The notes below the pieces were generated by a model. That model made no database searches, was not told where the DNA came from, and saw nothing but the letters and a program-made list of their open reading frames with translations. A stretch of DNA of 64,000 bases from Cucumis sativus (taxonomy: Eukaryota; Streptophyta; Magnoliopsida; Cucurbitales; Cucurbitaceae), in assembly GCF_000004075.3 (NCBI RefSeq), contig NC_026661.2, positions 4,712,001-4,776,000 of the forward strand, written 5' to 3'. A program made the position numbers and the translations under genes. Position 1 is the first letter of the stretch, and each line of letters opens with the position of its first letter. Shown in pieces: positions 10,961-23,123 of this stretch.

Positions 10961-12660
10961 TAATATATTATAGAAGTTTAGACTTTATTAGAAATAACTA
11001 TATGATGTTCTTAATGATAATATATTAATATGCATCTATGATAAGAATATTAAATATGTATAAAAAGTATAAATCGATATAGTCTTTGTTTGGTTGATTA
11101 TTTAATACGAACCAACCAAATTGTGTCAGAAAAGTTAGAAGAGGTATAGACGTGACATTAATGGTTTTGAAGTTCAGTCAATATATAATATTTGTCACAA
11201 TCAAAGTAGAAAGAGTTAAAGAAAGGGATTGAATTTTCCTTGTGTTGTATTACGTGGACGACAAATCGAAAGAGTTATAGATATAAATTAGTTCAGTTTT
11301 TTAACTTAAATTTTATTTGTCACATATCTTTTAAATTGAATTAATTGTTGGTGGAATTCCAGAGTCTACCAAAACAATGGTAAATAAAAAATATATCATA
11401 AATTGTTTGATTTTATGTAGGGGACATACGATCAAACATATATAAATGATAAAATATAATAGGTACATGGGTTCATATAAGCTCAAAAATTAAACTCTAA
11501 AAGAAAGCCTAAACATTGACATTGACATGCATGTTCTTGTAACTTCTGAGATAAAAGAAAAGAACAAGATTAATGAAGTGAATGCTCACTCACATGCATG
11601 GGCCAAGGAAGATATTGTATAGTGTGTTATATATATTATAATAAATAAAATCATGACTTTGCATTGGCAGCCGTAATCTTTATACATATATATATATATA
11701 TATATAAACTTTGTCAGTTATGGGGTTGTAGCAGTGTAGCCATGTGAACCAATGAGCCAATACTCGATGTTGACACATTACTACACCAACAAAAGATAAT
11801 AATGATTAAGTGCAGCGAGTTGGCGCTGCATCTACCACACGAAAAAAAATAAAAAGATGACACAAGATAGTATATATTTTGTTAGATTATATAGATGAGA
11901 TGCATGATGATAGTAGCTTTTTCTCTTAGAAAAATCTGTCACTGCATTTTTTTTGTATTTAACAACAAAACATTAGAAAATTTTCAAAAATATTTCAATT
12001 AAGTTGATATAGTTTTAATACTTTGATTGTATTAATATTCATTAATTAAAAAAGAAGAAAAAGAGGCGGAGAGAGAGGCTTAGCTATTGGGGATATATTT
12101 ATTATTCTCATGTTGTTTTTCATTTGATTTTAGTTGTTGAAAAATAGTGTCCATGCTTAAGATATAAATGGTAATGTTATTTTGTATTAAGTGAACAATG
12201 ATAATTAATATTATTTTGGAGATTAGAGTGTGGTTAAGAGTAGGGATTATTCATTAGTTAATAAAAGGATGTTGTGTGCACTTTGGTTATATACAGAATT
12301 GTCCTATATGATGAATTTAAGATTATATAAGAGCTGTTTTTTTAAAAAAAATTAATCAAAGAAATAAATATTTTATTTCTTTTGATATTTTTTATTTTTA
12401 TTTTCTTTCATATAAAATTGAAAGAAATAATCAAATTCTGTTTTTGCTTTCTACAAATTTTCATAAACTCATATTTTTTGTTAAAATTTTCACTCGAATA
12501 TATACTTGCAATTAATTTTGTATGTTTGAAAATAATTTAATTCCCCCTTCTCCAGTTGAACTAAAGAGAGAAAAACTTCAAGAGCAGATGAAGAAAAAAA
12601 CTTGGAGAATAGATTAACTAAATTAAGGTCATCCATTCTTAGATTTTCATGCTGCATATC
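10961..12660. other. Spacer between PR-1 loci 4 and 5
   Basis: No gene seen. There is a TA run near 11683-11706. A perfect 7-bp stem hairpin (TGCAGCG/CGCTGCA) lies at 11811-11830. A 'gccatgtgaaccaat' stretch near 11740 recurs in similar form near 1800. Confidence 0.5.
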
Positions 12661-12809
12661 AGACCACTACACTTGATTTGTATCCAACCATAATTAACTC
12701 AAAACCATTCATTCTCCCTACAAATAACCCTTCACCAAACAATGTACTCCATCCTCACCTTGTGCCTTTCACATTCGTCTTCCTTTCTTCCATCAAACCC
12801 TTAAGGAAG

Positions 12810-13298
12810 ATGTCGAAAATGGCACTCGCCACCACTCTCTCTGCCCTTTGCATCGTTGCACTAGCCCTAACCCCAATCGTCATTGCTCAAAACAGCCCTC
12901 AAGACTTCTTTGACGCGCACAATGCAGTGCGAGCCAAGGTCGGGGCTGAACCCCTCTTTTGGGACGAAGAACTTGAAGCTTACGCTAAAAATTATATCAC
13001 GTCGAAGATTAAAACTTGTGAAATGGTGCACTTTGTTGGCCCTTATGGTGAGAACTTGGCAACAGCGAACCCCGTGTTAACCGCAGCAGCTTCAGTGAAC
13101 ACATGGGCAGCCGAGAAGAAGTACTATAACCATAACTCGAACAAATGTGAGGGAGGCGAGTGCCGACATTATAGACAGTTGGTGTGGAAGAATAGTTTTT
13201 TGGTGGGTTGTGCTACTGTTAAATGCAAGAACAATTGGTCTTTAGTCTCATGCAACTATAGTCCTTCTGGGAATGTTGTAGGTGAGCGACCTTATTAG
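12810..13298 (+). CDS. PR1: PR-1 protein, locus 5
   Basis: Intronless, 162 residues. The ATG at 12810 is the first in this frame, since the upstream in-frame stretch has none. Signal peptide about 1-26 (ending VIA), mature start QNSPQDF. CAP landmarks are DAHNAVR and GPYGEN, but CRHYRQLVW has Arg in place of the usual Thr after His-Tyr. Six cysteines are present. The C-terminus is CNYSPSGNVVGERPY, a good CAPE-type end. It pairs closely with locus 6 (shared WDEEL, NWSLVSCNYSP and GNVVGE), and their upstream regions also align, so they are a tandem duplicate pair. Confidence 0.92.
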   Translation: MSKMALATTLSALCIVALALTPIVIAQNSPQDFFDAHNAVRAKVGAEPLFWDEELEAYAKNYITSKIKTCEMVHFVGPYGENLATANPVLTAAASVNTWAAEKKYYNHNSNKCEGGECRHYRQLVWKNSFLVGCATVKCKNNWSLVSCNYSPSGNVVGERPY

Positions 13299-14359
13299 GT
13301 GATGATCAAATAATATTATTCATTTCATTTACTTATAATATGAAAGGAAGATTATAATGTAATGATTTTTTTTAGCAGAAAGCTTTATATCCATTTGGAC
13401 TTCATTTAAACCATTATGTCAAACATTATTCCTTGTATATATGTATAGTTTTTTGCTTTATATTACTTAACTTCTAAACATGTTCTAGAAAGCATAAAGG
13501 AAAATGTGGGGCAAAAATACTTTTGAACACTTAGATTTATTTATTTGATTTTATATTTTATTTCAAACAAAATGTGTGTTTTTAAGAAAGGTGAAAAACT
13601 TACAAACGAGCAGTGAGTATCATGTATATACGTCTAGAAAAGAAAAAGAAAAAGAAATATTGATAGCAATTTTAGAAATAATAATTAAGTGTATATATAG
13701 CAACATTTAAAAGAAATACAAATATAACAAAATCTATCGACAAACTCATATAATATATAGGGTGATAGACCAATATTTTTAACATGGTGTTAGTGATTAA
13801 TTTTTATTATTGATAGACTTTGACAGGTTTTACTATACTTACAATTTCTTTAAAATGTTATTGTTCATATGCTAATTTTTTAATTTGAATCTAATTGTTA
13901 TATGTGTAACCATAAAAAAAAAGCATGGTTATCTCACGGGGTATTAGATTTCCAATTGGTAACTCTTTTGATGAGTATGTTCTTTAAATCAAAGCCAAAA
14001 TTTGAAAATAGGTAATAGTAGCCATTAGTACAAAATTGCCTTGTAATTAACATATATAACTATCAAATATTCATGCTTTCGGTAATCAATAGGATATTTA
14101 AGTCCTAAACTTTTATGTACTCTTATGCCTTTAATGAATATGATTTTGTGAGATGATGAGAATGCTAAAAAGGTGTCTACATTCTAATAGAGATATTCAA
14201 GTGCACCCTCTAATCCTATGTATCCTTTTCTAAAAAATACTGCTATAGGAGCACGAAATGGATGAAGGGTCAATATTAAAAAACATGTTATTAAAGTTAT
14301 GTTCAAAGTCAGTCATATTTAATATTAGTTTGAAATTGAAATTATACTCGTTTAATAAC
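13299..14359. other. Spacer after PR-1 locus 5
   Basis: Holds a second copy of MITE family A (13668-13880). No gene is seen; a minus-strand frame at 14230-14487 overlaps repeat-derived DNA and has no recognisable motif. Confidence 0.45.
13668..13880. mobile_element. Foldback MITE, family A copy 2
   Basis: The left end has 'aataataattaagtgtatat' then AGCAACATTT; the right end has AAAATGTTATTG in the opposite sense. The centre has the 'gatagaccaatattt' and 'tattgatagactttgacag' blocks found in copies 1 and 3. Non-coding. Boundaries approximate. Confidence 0.6.
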
Positions 14360-15353
14360 GACGTACCTTTTCTATAGTTGCCTTTACAGCAAAGACATTT
14401 GGGAAAAGGTTGGAGCTCTTCTAAATCATCAGTACAACTTTGATAACACTGCTCTCTTATGCAAACACATTTATAAAAATAGACCAAAGTCGAAAAAACA
14501 GGTTATCCACTTAAACATGACGGTCGTCACCCTCTAGTTTATTTGGTTAGAAAGAAACAAGAGAATTTTTAATGGGAAAGAAAAATCTATGTTAGCTTTA
14601 TGGGAAGATATACAAGCCCTCACTGGATTATGGACTAGTCGCTCTCCCATGTTCAGAAACTACTCTACTAGTAGCATTACTTCAAATCTCAATGTATTTT
14701 AATGCTTTTCATCCGGGCTTCGAGGTTTCGGGTCACAAAGGCTTTTCCCTAGCATTTTTTGTATTCCTTGCTTCCTATTATGACTTTTCATATTATTAAT
14801 GAAGCGGAAATGATGAAGGTGCTAAGTGTCACAGACATATTTTTCCAAAGTGTGTTTACCTTTGGTTATATGCTCCGATTACCCTCAGTTTATCCCATTA
14901 TTACTTTGCATAATTAGTTTAGGTGTTTGCTTTCCATTCTAGGTCATAAAGCTTGAGTGTGACGTTTCGACATTTTCAAGAGAAGAAAATGTTCAAAATG
15001 TACTATAGGGGAGACATACCAGTTGAATCCCCGCCCAAACATTAGTTGTACTCTTTGCAAGCAACCCTTTTTCCTTGCAATTGACAGTCTTTAATGCTTA
15101 CTGTAACGTCTATTTCAATGTATTTCTTTCCTTCCCGCGTTTTATAAATAAAATTTCCCTAAAACGCCAACGAAGGTTACGACATACATCGACGTTATCC
15201 ACAACTCTTGGATTTTGATCGGCTGACTTGTTCGTGAGTTAGAACAAGTGCCGCACAATCGTCCGTCTCGAGGTTGAAACGCTACGATTGTGACACTAAG
15301 GAGATGTCCCCATGCACCTACTGACTCAATGTATATTTTTCAACAAAAAAAAA
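14360..15353 (+). mobile_element. 5'-truncated LINE (non-LTR retrotransposon), interrupted
   Basis: In one frame around 14540-14700 I read FIWLERNKRIFNGKEK followed by LWEDIQALTGLW, the C-terminal end typical of plant L1-type ORF2 proteins, then a 3' untranslated part. The latter is split by the insertion at 14827-15295 and resumes with CTAAGGAGATGTCC and ends in an A-run (15344-15353). The 23.1-23.4 kb element has the same protein end (LWKDI-SLTGHW) and 3' part. The left limit is uncertain. Confidence 0.7.
14827..15295. mobile_element. Fossil solo LTR inside a LINE
   Basis: A 469-bp block begins TGTCACA and ends TGTGACA (TG...CA with inverted ends) and is flanked by a perfect 5-bp duplication, CTAAG (14822-14826 and 15296-15300). 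It interrupts the LINE 3' region, so it is younger than that LINE. No internal retroviral-type genes are present, so it is a lone LTR left by recombination. Superfamily undetermined. The intact duplication suggests a fairly recent insertion. Confidence 0.8.
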
Positions 15354-15910
15354 ATAATGACGTTACCTTTGATGTCAGTTAATATATTGATCAATGTGCT
15401 GTTAAAAACGTTTGTCTAGAATCAAATGTTTTTCATTATTTGCTCATTGAAAAAACCATTGCTTGCTCACGTACCCAATCAACCGTAGATGAACGGAATA
15501 AAAATCTCAAGAACGTAATAAACCACAGTGATCCATAATGCCTTAATAATCTATATCAGATGACTTTTTGTTAGATATCTAAGTAACGTTATCAATCCTA
15601 CCTTATACTAATTTTTAATTTTTGAACTTATCTTTATCTCAAATCTTAACGTTAAACACACAGACCAATAAAATGTCAGTAACAAATTAATGAAAAAGAA
15701 AAGGAATGTTTATTGATCAAATCCCTCGTTCTCTCTTCCATCAAAAATGAAAAATGATAACAACAAAAATGATAGCAAAAGTAGAGATCAAACAACTAAC
15801 AAAGAGAGCCAATGGTTAGAATTCTAGGCAAATAAGGTTCTCCACATGATTTTCCTCTTTTTAGTACTTCAAATGATTGTCAACCATTAACACAAACCAT
15901 TCATTCCCTC

Positions 15911-15918
15911 TATAAATA
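15911..15918 (+). promoter_or_regulatory. TATA box of PR-1 locus 6
   Basis: TATAAATA, 96 bases before the ATG at 16007. An in-frame ATG at 15935 is only 17 bases past the box, so it is probably upstream of the transcription start. Confidence 0.6.
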
Positions 15919-16006
15919 ACAAGACCTTCACCACATGTATATCATCCAACCTAACCTCAATCCAAATCACACCTTCTTCTTCATTTATCTATCACTTCCT
16001 TTCAAC

Positions 16007-16498
16007 ATGTCAAACATGGCACTCTCCAATTTTCCCTCATCCATTTGCTTGATCATGCTAACTTTAACAATCCCCATGATCGTTGCTCATAATACCCCGC
16101 AAAACTACGTTGATGCCCACAATGCAGTTCGAGCTGAGGTTGGGGCCGATCCAGTCTTTTGGGATGAAGAACTTGCAAAGTATGCGCAAAATTATCTCGA
16201 TTCAAAGATTTCAACGTGTGAGATGGTGCACTCCAATGGCTCTTATGGTGAGAACCTAGCAACGCTAGATGGTTTGTTGACAGCAGCAGCTGCAGTGAAG
16301 GCATGGGCGGACGAGAAGAAATACTATGACCATAATTCCAACAAATGCGTCGGGGGCGAGTGTCGCCATTACACCCAGTTGGTGTGGAAGAACAGTTTCT
16401 TAATAGGGTGTGCCAATATCAAGTGCAAAAACAATTGGTCTTTGGTCTCATGCAATTATAGTCCGGCTGGTAATGTTGTTGGCGAGCTACCTTATTAG
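16007..16498 (+). CDS. PR1: PR-1 protein, locus 6
   Basis: Intronless, 163 residues from the ATG at 16007. An earlier in-frame ATG at 15935 lies too close to the TATA box and would spoil the signal peptide, so I prefer 16007. Signal peptide about 1-27 (ending IVA), mature start HNTPQNY. CAP landmarks are DAHNAVR, GSYGEN (Ser for the usual Pro) and CRHYTQLVW, with six cysteines. The C-terminus CNYSPAGNVVGELPY fits the CAPE pattern. Sister copy of locus 5, from which it differs by keeping the Thr in HYTQ. Confidence 0.92.
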   Translation: MSNMALSNFPSSICLIMLTLTIPMIVAHNTPQNYVDAHNAVRAEVGADPVFWDEELAKYAQNYLDSKISTCEMVHSNGSYGENLATLDGLLTAAAAVKAWADEKKYYDHNSNKCVGGECRHYTQLVWKNSFLIGCANIKCKNNWSLVSCNYSPAGNVVGELPY

Positions 16499-18800
16499 AT
16501 GATCAATTTGGCATTTAAATGTTCTTATTTCCATATAAATGGATTATTTGATTTTGTAATTACTACCAGAAGGATAAACATTATTCATTGTATATGTATT
16601 ATTTATTTACCCAAGGACATATGATTTTGTATGAAAGAAGTAAAAGAAGGATAAACATTATTCATTAAGCTATGTTTCGGTGCAAAAAATCTATTTTTCT
16701 CTTGTTAAAATCACTTTAAATAACGTTCCAATAGAAGCTTGAGTAAAGGAAGACTCATTAAGAATATAATAAATCCACAAAGCCAGTCACCAAATCATAG
16801 TTTCCACAACACCAGAACACATCTTTGCTCCAAAAGGAAAAACAAAAGCTCAATCGAAAAGCACTCGTGATTTGTTAAAAGTCATTTTTATGGATTCATT
16901 GCAATGTTTAGCTTTATACTTTTAAAAGTGATCTTATACGTACTAATAAAATGATATGAAAAATGTTAGAAGTAGTAGAGGAGAAATTTAGACAGAGATA
17001 AACAAAAAATTGAAGATACCAAAATAAAGTTACGGAGATATAAATAAAATTTGGGGAGAATGACAAAAAGATCATGAACAACACAACTTTAAAAAAGAGA
17101 AAATTCGTAACAATGAGGATCAAAAAATTTCAAGAGCAAAATGTTGGATAAAGAGGTAAAACAAAACTAGGGGGAAAAACCAAGAGTGTATTAGTATAAG
17201 GAGAGAAAAATGTTACTTGTTCCAATAGGTAGTGCGCTACTTCGGCCCTTACCAGGTGCAAATTCATAATTTTCATGTTATGATCTTTGTTGATTGATGC
17301 ATTTAAGCTCTATTGTTTGTCCGTTTTGACTTTATTCTATCAATGAAAACTCGTTTTCACCCTCTAGAGGTGCTGATCAAAACCTATAAAAAGGTCAAAT
17401 AGACACACGTAGAATATACGAACAATCTCAAGTTGAAGAGTAATATGATTGCCCATTTTCAGCACTATATCAAGGTCGTCTCTCTACAAGCCCAAGAAGG
17501 TTTTTCAACCCTCAGCTTTGTTTTTTTATTTTCCTACTTTGGCTTGGAGGCTCAAACATTTAAGTTTCCTACACTCAAAGTGGCAATGGTACACTTGGAA
17601 CCAAAACTTTTATTTTGTTTTATTATTTGCTTTGCCTTTTTATTTTACTTTACACACACACAAAAAGAAAAAAGAAAACCTATCCAGACCAATACAATAT
17701 CTCTAGACAAAATATATTTTTTTCCAAAGCTAAACTTGTTCAACAATAATTATAAAACCAAAACTTTCAATTCAATAATTGATCAATCTCAAATGATATG
17801 TTTGACGAAAAACAACTATATTGTTTAGCTATTTATTTCGTTAAAGTATATGTATGCAAATAACTTTGTTTGACCAACTTCATATTTAAGTATTGGACAC
17901 ACAACATTATTATTGATGTATATACTACATATCGTTCATGTTTAATACAATCAATCTATCATTAATATACTTTATAGAAAAGAAGTATGTTACATGAATC
18001 AATAATAATGTAAAAATTACTCAAGAAAGATAGTACATTATTCCTTAATTACCCTCTCGTAATAGAATAATGTCAACTCGAAAAATTCTAAAAAAATTAA
18101 ACGTTCATTATTTACGAAAATTAATCCAGATGATTTCTTCTTCTTTGAGGGAAAAAAAAAAAGCACATGGGGACTTGTATTGGTAAACGCACAAATTCAC
18201 CATAAAATTATTGCTTTTGATAGCTTATTTGACGGTGAAGGCAAAGTGTGTCTCAAAGTCTAGAGGGGATGTTTTTGTTGACAAATGTATCCATTTGCCT
18301 TTTTTCCTATAAACCCCTTTTCTTGCAAACGCCTACTTATAACTCACTTTACCACCTTTACAATCCTATTACCCAAATTGAATATATATATAATTAAGTA
18401 ACTCTTTTCTTTGAATATTCTGCCCAATGAAAGAAAAATAACTGATAATCCAAGAATTATTAATAATGGTAAACACAAAAGAACACATACCACATCTTCA
18501 AGAGGTAGATTATTGTGTGCATTTGATTTTAAGATGAAATTCAATATGATGGAAATACTATTAATATCTCGTGTTAGTAAGATGAGGAAGATGGTTTAAT
18601 CGGGGGAAAATATCTCCAATGAAATAGGTTGTTATGGTGAAATTAAATAAAAGAAAAGATATGAGGGTTTATATCCATATTCAAAGTGGGACAATATAGG
18701 GTTGGTTATCTGTATAGCACCATGCATCCCTTTACGTCTAATGCACTCAACTTAACCATATATGCATCTATTAATAGACCCAACACACCAAGTTCAATTT
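16499..18800. other. Spacer between PR-1 loci 6 and 7
   Basis: No supported gene. AGAAGGATAAACATTATTCA occurs twice just after locus 6 (near 16570 and 16646), a small local duplication. The reading frame near 17433-17828 has composition and context like chance sequence. Confidence 0.45.
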
Positions 18801-18843
18801 CCTCATCCAAAGCTTGATAATCAATAACACAACAAAAAAAAGA

Positions 18844-19335
18844 ATGTGTTTTGTCAAACTCATGAGTGTTTTTCAACTCTTTCTTCTTGCAGTAGTCGTT
18901 CTTGTACTGAAACGTTGTGAAGCCCAAAACTCAGCTCAAGATTACATCAATGGGCACAACTCAGCAAGATCAACAGTGGGAGTTGGGAATATTGTATGGA
19001 ACACAACACTTGCAGCCTATGCTCAAACATATGCAAACTCAAGGAAAAGTGACTGCCAATTGATCCATTCAAATGGGCCTTATGGAGAAAATATTGCAAA
19101 GGGAAACAATGGGTTTAGTGGAGCAGCTGCAGTGAAGCTATGGGTTGATGAAAAGCCTTATTATAGTTATAGCAAAAATGCATGCGATGGTGGTGAGTGT
19201 CTTCATTACACTCAAGTTGTTTGGGAAACCTCTTATAGAGTTGGATGTGCAAGAGTTCAATGCAATAATGGTTGGTGGTTTATTTCTTGCAATTATGATC
19301 CTCCTGGTAATTGGGATGAAGAGCGGCCTTATTAG
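18844..19335 (+). CDS. PR1: PR-1 protein, locus 7
   Basis: Intronless, 163 residues from the ATG at 18844. Signal peptide about 1-27, strongly hydrophobic ([11 protein letters not shown]) and ending CEA, mature start QNSAQDY. CAP landmarks are NGHNSAR, GPYGEN and CLHYTQVVW, with six cysteines in the mature part. The C-terminus [15 protein letters not shown] has the CAPE frame with an unusually acidic middle (Asp-Glu-Glu). WNTT is a possible N-glycosylation site. It is intermediate between the two halves of the array: it has ENIAKG like the right-hand group but NNGWWF before the last cysteine like the left-hand group. Confidence 0.93.
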   Translation: MCFVKLMSVFQLFLLAVVVLVLKRCEAQNSAQDYINGHNSARSTVGVGNIVWNTTLAAYAQTYANSRKSDCQLIHSNGPYGENIAKGNNGFSGAAAVKLWVDEKPYYSYSKNACDGGECLHYTQVVWETSYRVGCARVQCNNGWWFISCNYDPPGNWDEERPY

Positions 19336-20960
19336 CCATACCCACCATATGGTTTAATTCTTAGGTATGGTTATAATAAAAATAATAATGGGGAAAATAT
19401 ATCTTTCAACTCTACGTTTTGAAAGCTAGTTATCGATTTATAGTCATTTTAAAATGGAACACTTTTACTCATGAGAGTTTTACTCAAATTTCAGACGAGT
19501 ATAAGTGTATTATATATATTTTGAAAATAAATTAACACACTACATTGAAAATCCTAGGGGCAAACCAGAAAGAGTGTTGTATTTCCTCCCTCTCTAATAA
19601 GTATAAGGTTTAAATTCATATATATATATATATATATGTGCTTATGTTCTTGAAAATAAAATGGTGTTTAAAATGATGATGATATAGTTTCTTTTGAAAC
19701 TGGGCATCTAGAAGCCATGAGTTGAGGAGAAGGTGTTGTATTGTGTTATGTTAGTGCAATCATATATGTGTAATAATTTTTAATAATCTATATTGATCTA
19801 TATATATATAAGATTTTATTGTCCTTTCTCTTTCTCTTTCTTTTTGGTTAATATATTTTCTTGATATCCACATGCAATAGTTATATAATATAGTACACGA
19901 TCAAGTCTCCAAACACACATGTGGGTCTATAGCTGATCTCAAACAATAATGTTCATTGTTCTCAAATTTTCAACTCCAACATTTCTCATTATAGTTCCAT
20001 CTATATATATATACCAAACACACCATGAATAATCGTCATGAAATAAATTCTTAAAGTTCTTGAAGTTTAAGGATGAAAGTACTTTTAGAATTTTAATTTT
20101 TATAGCTCTTGAACAATAGGATTCACTCCTTTGTCATACAGCTCCTTTACCATAATGAAATTATTTTATTCAAGTCTTTGAAAAATTCACTGCTAAGAGA
20201 ACTAATCATTTGCTTACTTTATTTCAGAATGAGTACAGTTAATTTCATCTTGTGAAATTAGGGTTCCTAATTCCATATCTGGTGGTTGAGTTCCTAAAAG
20301 GATATGTTTATTGAATCAGATACTTGAGATCGTTCTTACCCGTTAACCCACATAGACAAGCATTCATAATTCACCCAGATTCAAATGAGAGTTATTTATA
20401 TATATTGAGAATGTTTCAAACTCCAAAAATGGTTAGTTGTTAGTTATCTTCAGTCTTTATATGTCGATATATTCATCTTTCTCAAGAAGGTGCTTATAAA
20501 TCTTAAGAAAATTGATATTCTATCTTTTTTACAAGATTTAATACAGGGTTATAAATCCCAAAACTTAGAGCACGTCCATCACTCAAAAGGGGATTGGTCT
20601 CGGAATTATGAAACTTTGAGAACCCAAAACTCGACCCTATTGACATATACGTAATCCCCAAGATAATCTAGGAACCACTCTAAAATGTGGTTAAGGTAAC
20701 TCTAGGACCTGAAGCACGTCCAACGAAGTGCCCAACATCAACTTTGATGGGTCAATAATCTGTGGACACGTTAAATGCAAAACAAATTAAATTTGATTAG
20801 TGTAGAGTATCTATTTTGTCCACGATTTTTAAAGTAAATAAGTAATTTTGCCACATTTATCAGTAATTGCTATTATCTCTCCTAACATTCATTGAAAGGT
20901 CCCAAAATGTTAAATGAAACAAAAATAATCCAACCCAGAAGAAAAATATTTTGGAATTAT
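19336..20960. other. Spacer before the inverted PR-1 pair
   Basis: AT-rich with a TA run near 19618-19638. Around 20,100-20,780 the sequence is less AT-rich and looks like old repeat DNA, but I cannot name a family. No gene seen. Confidence 0.45.
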
Positions 20961-20995
20961 ATTGAAATTATTAATAGAAAAAATCAAACAATATT

Positions 20996-21395
20996 TTTGT
21001 GTTCCATATACGAAAGGAAAATTTTCCACACTGTTCCTCAACACACTTGTTTGATCTGTGGTCACAAATATTTTTCTCACTGCCCCAATAATTCACTGTC
21101 AATTCTGTGGTTGTTGTTTCGAATGCTTCGGTTAAGTTTTCACCATAAGGTTCCATGGAGTGCTCCATCTCGCAGGTAGCGATCTTAGTTTTGGCATAAT
21201 TTTGAGCAAATACTTGGCTAAAGTTTTGTTCCATGTGACCGGGTCGACACCGTACTCGGCACAGATGGCATTGTGGTCATCTAAGAAATCTTGGGGACTG
21301 CTTTTTGCAACCATGGGAGTTATTGGGGAGCTATGATAATTAGGGATAATCCCACAACACAAAATGCAAAAAGAAAGTTCGTCGCAGCTGGCCAT
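20996..21395 (-). pseudogene. PR-1 pseudogene, locus 8 (relic related to locus 2)
   Basis: Read on the minus strand, it starts at an ATG at 21395 and gives a PR-1 leader and start (SSPQDFLDDHNAICAEYG, WNKTLAKY). A one-base indel near 21205-21215 then shifts the frame, and the second frame continues with CEMEHSMEPYGENL, TELTVNYWGSE and NKCVEEQCG. Homology is lost soon after that cysteine, so the His of HYTQ and the CAPE end are missing. The shared KCVEE and TELTVNYW segments make locus 2 (5.2 kb) its nearest relative, in opposite orientation. Not expected to give a stable protein. Confidence 0.88.
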
Positions 21396-21533
21396 CTTAA
21401 GATCTAACTTGCGACTTTGTTTTTTTTCCAAAGGATGGTTAGTTTGAAGGATTACAATTAGTATGTTGAGTTCGTTTAGGACATTTATGTGTGTGTTCTT
21501 TAGGGTATATTGTTTATATATTAAGAAGATCAA

Positions 21534-22160
21534 ACCATGTGGTTCTATTTTATTGAGTTTGTTTTGTTGGAATGAAAATACATTAAGAGATAAAAATGGT
21601 ATTGTGGGGTGATAAAATATAAATTCCTAATCTCTCTTCCAAAATTAAGGTGGTTGATACTTTATACAATTACCTTACGTACACACTATGGGACATTTGT
21701 TTTTTCTTTTTGGAATGTAGATAAATTAGTAGATACACACATAATTACAGATGTTTAAAATTGCAAATGTTCGACATCTTCAAACAATAGATCACGATAT
21801 CATGAACTTCACAATTAGTAGATTTCTTATAATTCAATTTGAGAAGCTAACTACTCGGTTGTAACGTTTTTAAGTTGTTAAAGAGAAGGTAGCAAAAGGA
21901 TTCAGACTTCATAATAGTTTTTTTAAAATTTTGCTCTATTTAGTTTGAAAAACCAAATGGTACTTACCAGAACGAATAGAAGCAAACAACAAACGTACAT
22001 AGGACTTAGGAGTTCAGCATGCAAATATATAAGAGATGAACTTATATATGCTCATTGCCCCAAGATTGTAAAACAAAAACAAAAGCCATACAAAATGACC
22101 CAAGGCCTACTAAGCTTCTTTAGTTTTATTGACTCTCGAACATAATTTTAGTACGTAAAT
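21534..22160. other. Spacer between the two minus-strand PR-1 loci
   Basis: AT-rich, no gene or named repeat seen. Confidence 0.45.
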
Positions 22161-22166
22161 GCTCGC

Positions 22167-22664
22167 TTAGTATGGCCTTTGGTTTACATAGTTGCCACTA
22201 GGATCATAGTTGCAAGTGATGAAGGTGCCACCATTGTTATTGCATTCCACTTTTGCGCATCCAATTTTTACAGAGTTTTTCCACACCACCTGAGTGTAGT
22301 GGCGACACTCACTGCGGACGCACGAGTTTGAGGCATAATCATAGAACTGTTTCTCATTCACCCACATTTGAACTGCATTGGTACCTGACAAATCAGCTGA
22401 GCTCCAAGCAAGATTCTCCCCATATGGCCCGTTAGAGTGTACCATTTGGCAGTCATTGATGTGTTGGTTGGCATATTGTTGTGCGTAGTTCGCTACAGTT
22501 TCATCCCAACTGACAGGTCCGACGCCAACTTGGGCACGAGCAGCGTTGTGGGCGTCGACGAAGTTTTGAGGCAAGTCTTGAGCGATAGAGGAGGTGAATA
22601 ATATAGTGGAAGAAGTCAAGAAAAAAAGGAGGGAGAGAGAGATCATCTTCATGAGGAGAGCCAT
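22167..22664 (-). CDS. PR1: PR-1 protein, locus 9 (minus strand)
   Basis: The only intact array member on the minus strand; 165 residues, no intron. Signal peptide about 1-28 (ending SIA), mature start QDLPQNF. CAP landmarks are DAHNAAR, GPYGEN and CRHYTQVVW, with six cysteines. ENLAWSS and [13 protein letters not shown] place it with the right-hand group (loci 10-13). The C-terminus [15 protein letters not shown] is a regular CAPE precursor end. A second ATG at codon 5 could also serve; the longer form gives a normal leader. A TATA box is present 71 bases upstream. Confidence 0.93.
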   Translation of the reverse strand: MALLMKMISLSLLFFLTSSTILFTSSIAQDLPQNFVDAHNAARAQVGVGPVSWDETVANYAQQYANQHINDCQMVHSNGPYGENLAWSSADLSGTNAVQMWVNEKQFYDYASNSCVRSECRHYTQVVWKNSVKIGCAKVECNNNGGTFITCNYDPSGNYVNQRPY

Positions 22665-22734
22665 TTTGTTTTGAGATCAGTTGGAAAATTAATGGGGAGT
22701 AATTTTGTGGGAAAATGGGATTGGAATCCCTTAC

Positions 22735-22742
22735 TATTTATA
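22735..22742 (-). promoter_or_regulatory. TATA box of PR-1 locus 9
   Basis: On the minus strand this reads TATAAATA, about 71 bases upstream of the ATG at 22664. Confidence 0.6.
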
Positions 22743-23123
22743 AGAATGGAAATGTGAAATTTTGTGTAGAAATGGTGAGATTATATGGGTTGTGATTCAG
22801 ATTGATGAACAGTTGAAACACAAGAAAGTACTTGACTTAGAGTTGTTACAAGATTGATTTATATTCATATTAGCCAAGCAAGCTAAAGTGTTAGTAAAAT
22901 GAGGAACACAACTTTTCCTTTTTCTTCAAAAAGTTTATATATAGTTTTTTCTTTTTTTAAAAAACGTTCATTATTTAGACCTCATTTCGTAATTATTAAA
23001 CGCTTAATTAACCTATTTGATTTTGAGAATAAGTACTTTGTTTTATTTTTTATTTTTACAAAGTTTCGATAATCTCTCCTGAATAAACATTTGAATCGAG
23101 ATCAACAAATTCTAAGAGACTGA

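Noticed and set aside
15935-16006. In-frame upstream ATG that would lengthen PR-1 locus 6 by 24 residues
   Set aside because: It is 17 bases after the TATA box, so it is probably not in the mRNA. It would also put a polar stretch before the signal peptide.
17433-17828. 131-codon plus-strand frame
   Set aside because: No domain, no clear promoter context and low-complexity ends; consistent with chance in AT-rich DNA.
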